NCBI GenBank assembly: GCA_964613385.1
Contig: CAZTGZ010000050.1
Location: 1-16,178, forward strand
Reading direction: 5' to 3'
Length of the DNA stretch: 16,178 nt
Origin: CAZTGZ01 sp964613385
GTDB taxonomy: Bacteria > Bacteroidota > Bacteroidia > NS11-12g > UBA9320
In this document: positions 15,626-16,178 of the stretch, one piece after another
Layout: each line of letters starts with the position of its first letter
Position numbering within the stretch: the stretch's first letter is position 1
The notes under the pieces: model-generated
The model's input: the letters and a program-made list of their open reading frames with translations, nothing else
What the model was told of the DNA's origin: nothing
The model's database searches: none
Translations under genes and position numbers: made by a program

Positions 15626-16165
15626 ATGATTTTTAGAGCATACACATCATTTACGAATGACTTGATTTTACGTCCTGAAACAGGTATGGGCTATCAAGTT
15701 ATTGAAGCTAAAAGAACTGGCAGATATACTTCTGATAGATTTGTGGTTTACAATTCAGAACTGATTGTTGAACTTGATAGCAGATTTGATACTTTCAAAA
15801 GACAAATAAATTCAGAAGGATTTTCTAGTGTTTTGAATAAATCTGATTTAATTTCTCTGGAAATTTTGAATGTTCTACCTAAAAGTCAAATTAGACAATT
15901 CAGATTTTTAGCGGAAACCAAAAAAAATAATAAAGGGCGTTATACTGGTGGAGTTGGTGCAAAAGACGCAGAAAAGGAATATGCAGACGGGAATGAAGTT
16001 TTTGTGAGGTTGTCTGCCTATGCAGATGATAAGAGAATTGATTTTGAAAATAAGAAATTAAAAGCAGGTTCTTACACAACAACTTTGCTTGACTACCAAA
16101 CTTGCAAAAGATTAAATGATGACCCAATAGATAGATATGCTTTACTGTACGCTCCCCATTTTTAG
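15626..16165 (+). CDS. Unrecognised 179-residue protein, last gene of the accessory operon in view
   Basis: I do not recognise a family. The N-terminal third looks beta-rich (IFRAYTSF, GYQVIEAKRTGRY, RFVVYNSELIVELD). The middle is helical (FDTFKRQINSEG, KSDLISLEILNVLPKSQIRQF). The C-terminal part is charged (KDAEKEY, DDKRIDFENKKLK) and ends in RYALLYAPHF. There is no signal peptide, membrane segment or zinc motif. The ATG at 15626 is 11 bp after the preceding stop; an in-frame TTG at 15620 is the only earlier option. The stop at 16163-16165 is inside the window, so the gene is complete. The AT-rich composition matches the GIY-YIG genes. Confidence 0.7.
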   Translation: MIFRAYTSFTNDLILRPETGMGYQVIEAKRTGRYTSDRFVVYNSELIVELDSRFDTFKRQINSEGFSSVLNKSDLISLEILNVLPKSQIRQFRFLAETKKNNKGRYTGGVGAKDAEKEYADGNEVFVRLSAYADDKRIDFENKKLKAGSYTTTLLDYQTCKRLNDDPIDRYALLYAPHF

Positions 16166-16178
16166 GACATTGCTAAAT

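Overview
The window looks like chromosome from a member of the Bacteroidota. The grounds are: a large secreted PKD-repeat protein ending in a type IX secretion (T9SS) sorting domain; a PorE-like TPR/propeller/OmpA lipoprotein; a DUF4837 lipoprotein; an alanine dehydrogenase with the N-terminal extension I know from this phylum; and a few promoter-like elements of the Bacteroidota TAnnTTTG type, with little sign of Shine-Dalgarno sequences. I cannot name a genus.

Layout. (1) 1-2119, minus strand: peptidase T followed by a partial alanine dehydrogenase, both in amino-acid/peptide catabolism and probably co-transcribed. (2) 2252-5087, plus strand: an MltD-like lytic transglycosylase, a DUF4837 lipoprotein and PurN, in a tight overlapping chain. 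(3) 5082-12344, minus strand: a PorE-like envelope lipoprotein, a 1423-residue T9SS-exported PKD protein, a DUF2164 protein and a small secreted TPR-like protein. (4) 12345-12844: a 500-bp gene-free spacer with two separate long imperfect inverted repeats, a minus-strand Bacteroidota-type promoter, and a 10-bp-arm palindrome over a -7 box. (5) 12845-16165, plus strand: seven small genes packed with 4-bp overlaps or gaps of 2-11 bp. They encode an XRE-HTH/ImmA metallopeptidase, a PIN-domain protein, a DUF2188 protein, a small Cys4 zinc-ribbon protein, two different GIY-YIG-like nucleases in a row, and an unrecognised 179-residue protein.

Regions 1-3 are mostly housekeeping and envelope genes at roughly 45-50% GC in the lines I sampled. 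Region 5 looks like acquired accessory DNA: it starts next to inverted repeats, and its last genes drop to about 25% GC in sampled lines. Its first two genes have the architecture of a protease-regulated toxin-antitoxin module. What follows is a run of nuclease-like and nucleic-acid-binding-like small proteins that I cannot match as a set to any described system. This is the best candidate for something undescribed; its role in defence or element maintenance is inference.

Other points worth a look: an exact 492-bp-unit tandem duplication inside the PKD gene (ABAB domain order); a Gln at the usual catalytic-His position of the alanine dehydrogenase; and a 61-bp overlap between the transglycosylase gene and the DUF4837 gene caused by the absence of a normal start codon at the expected place.
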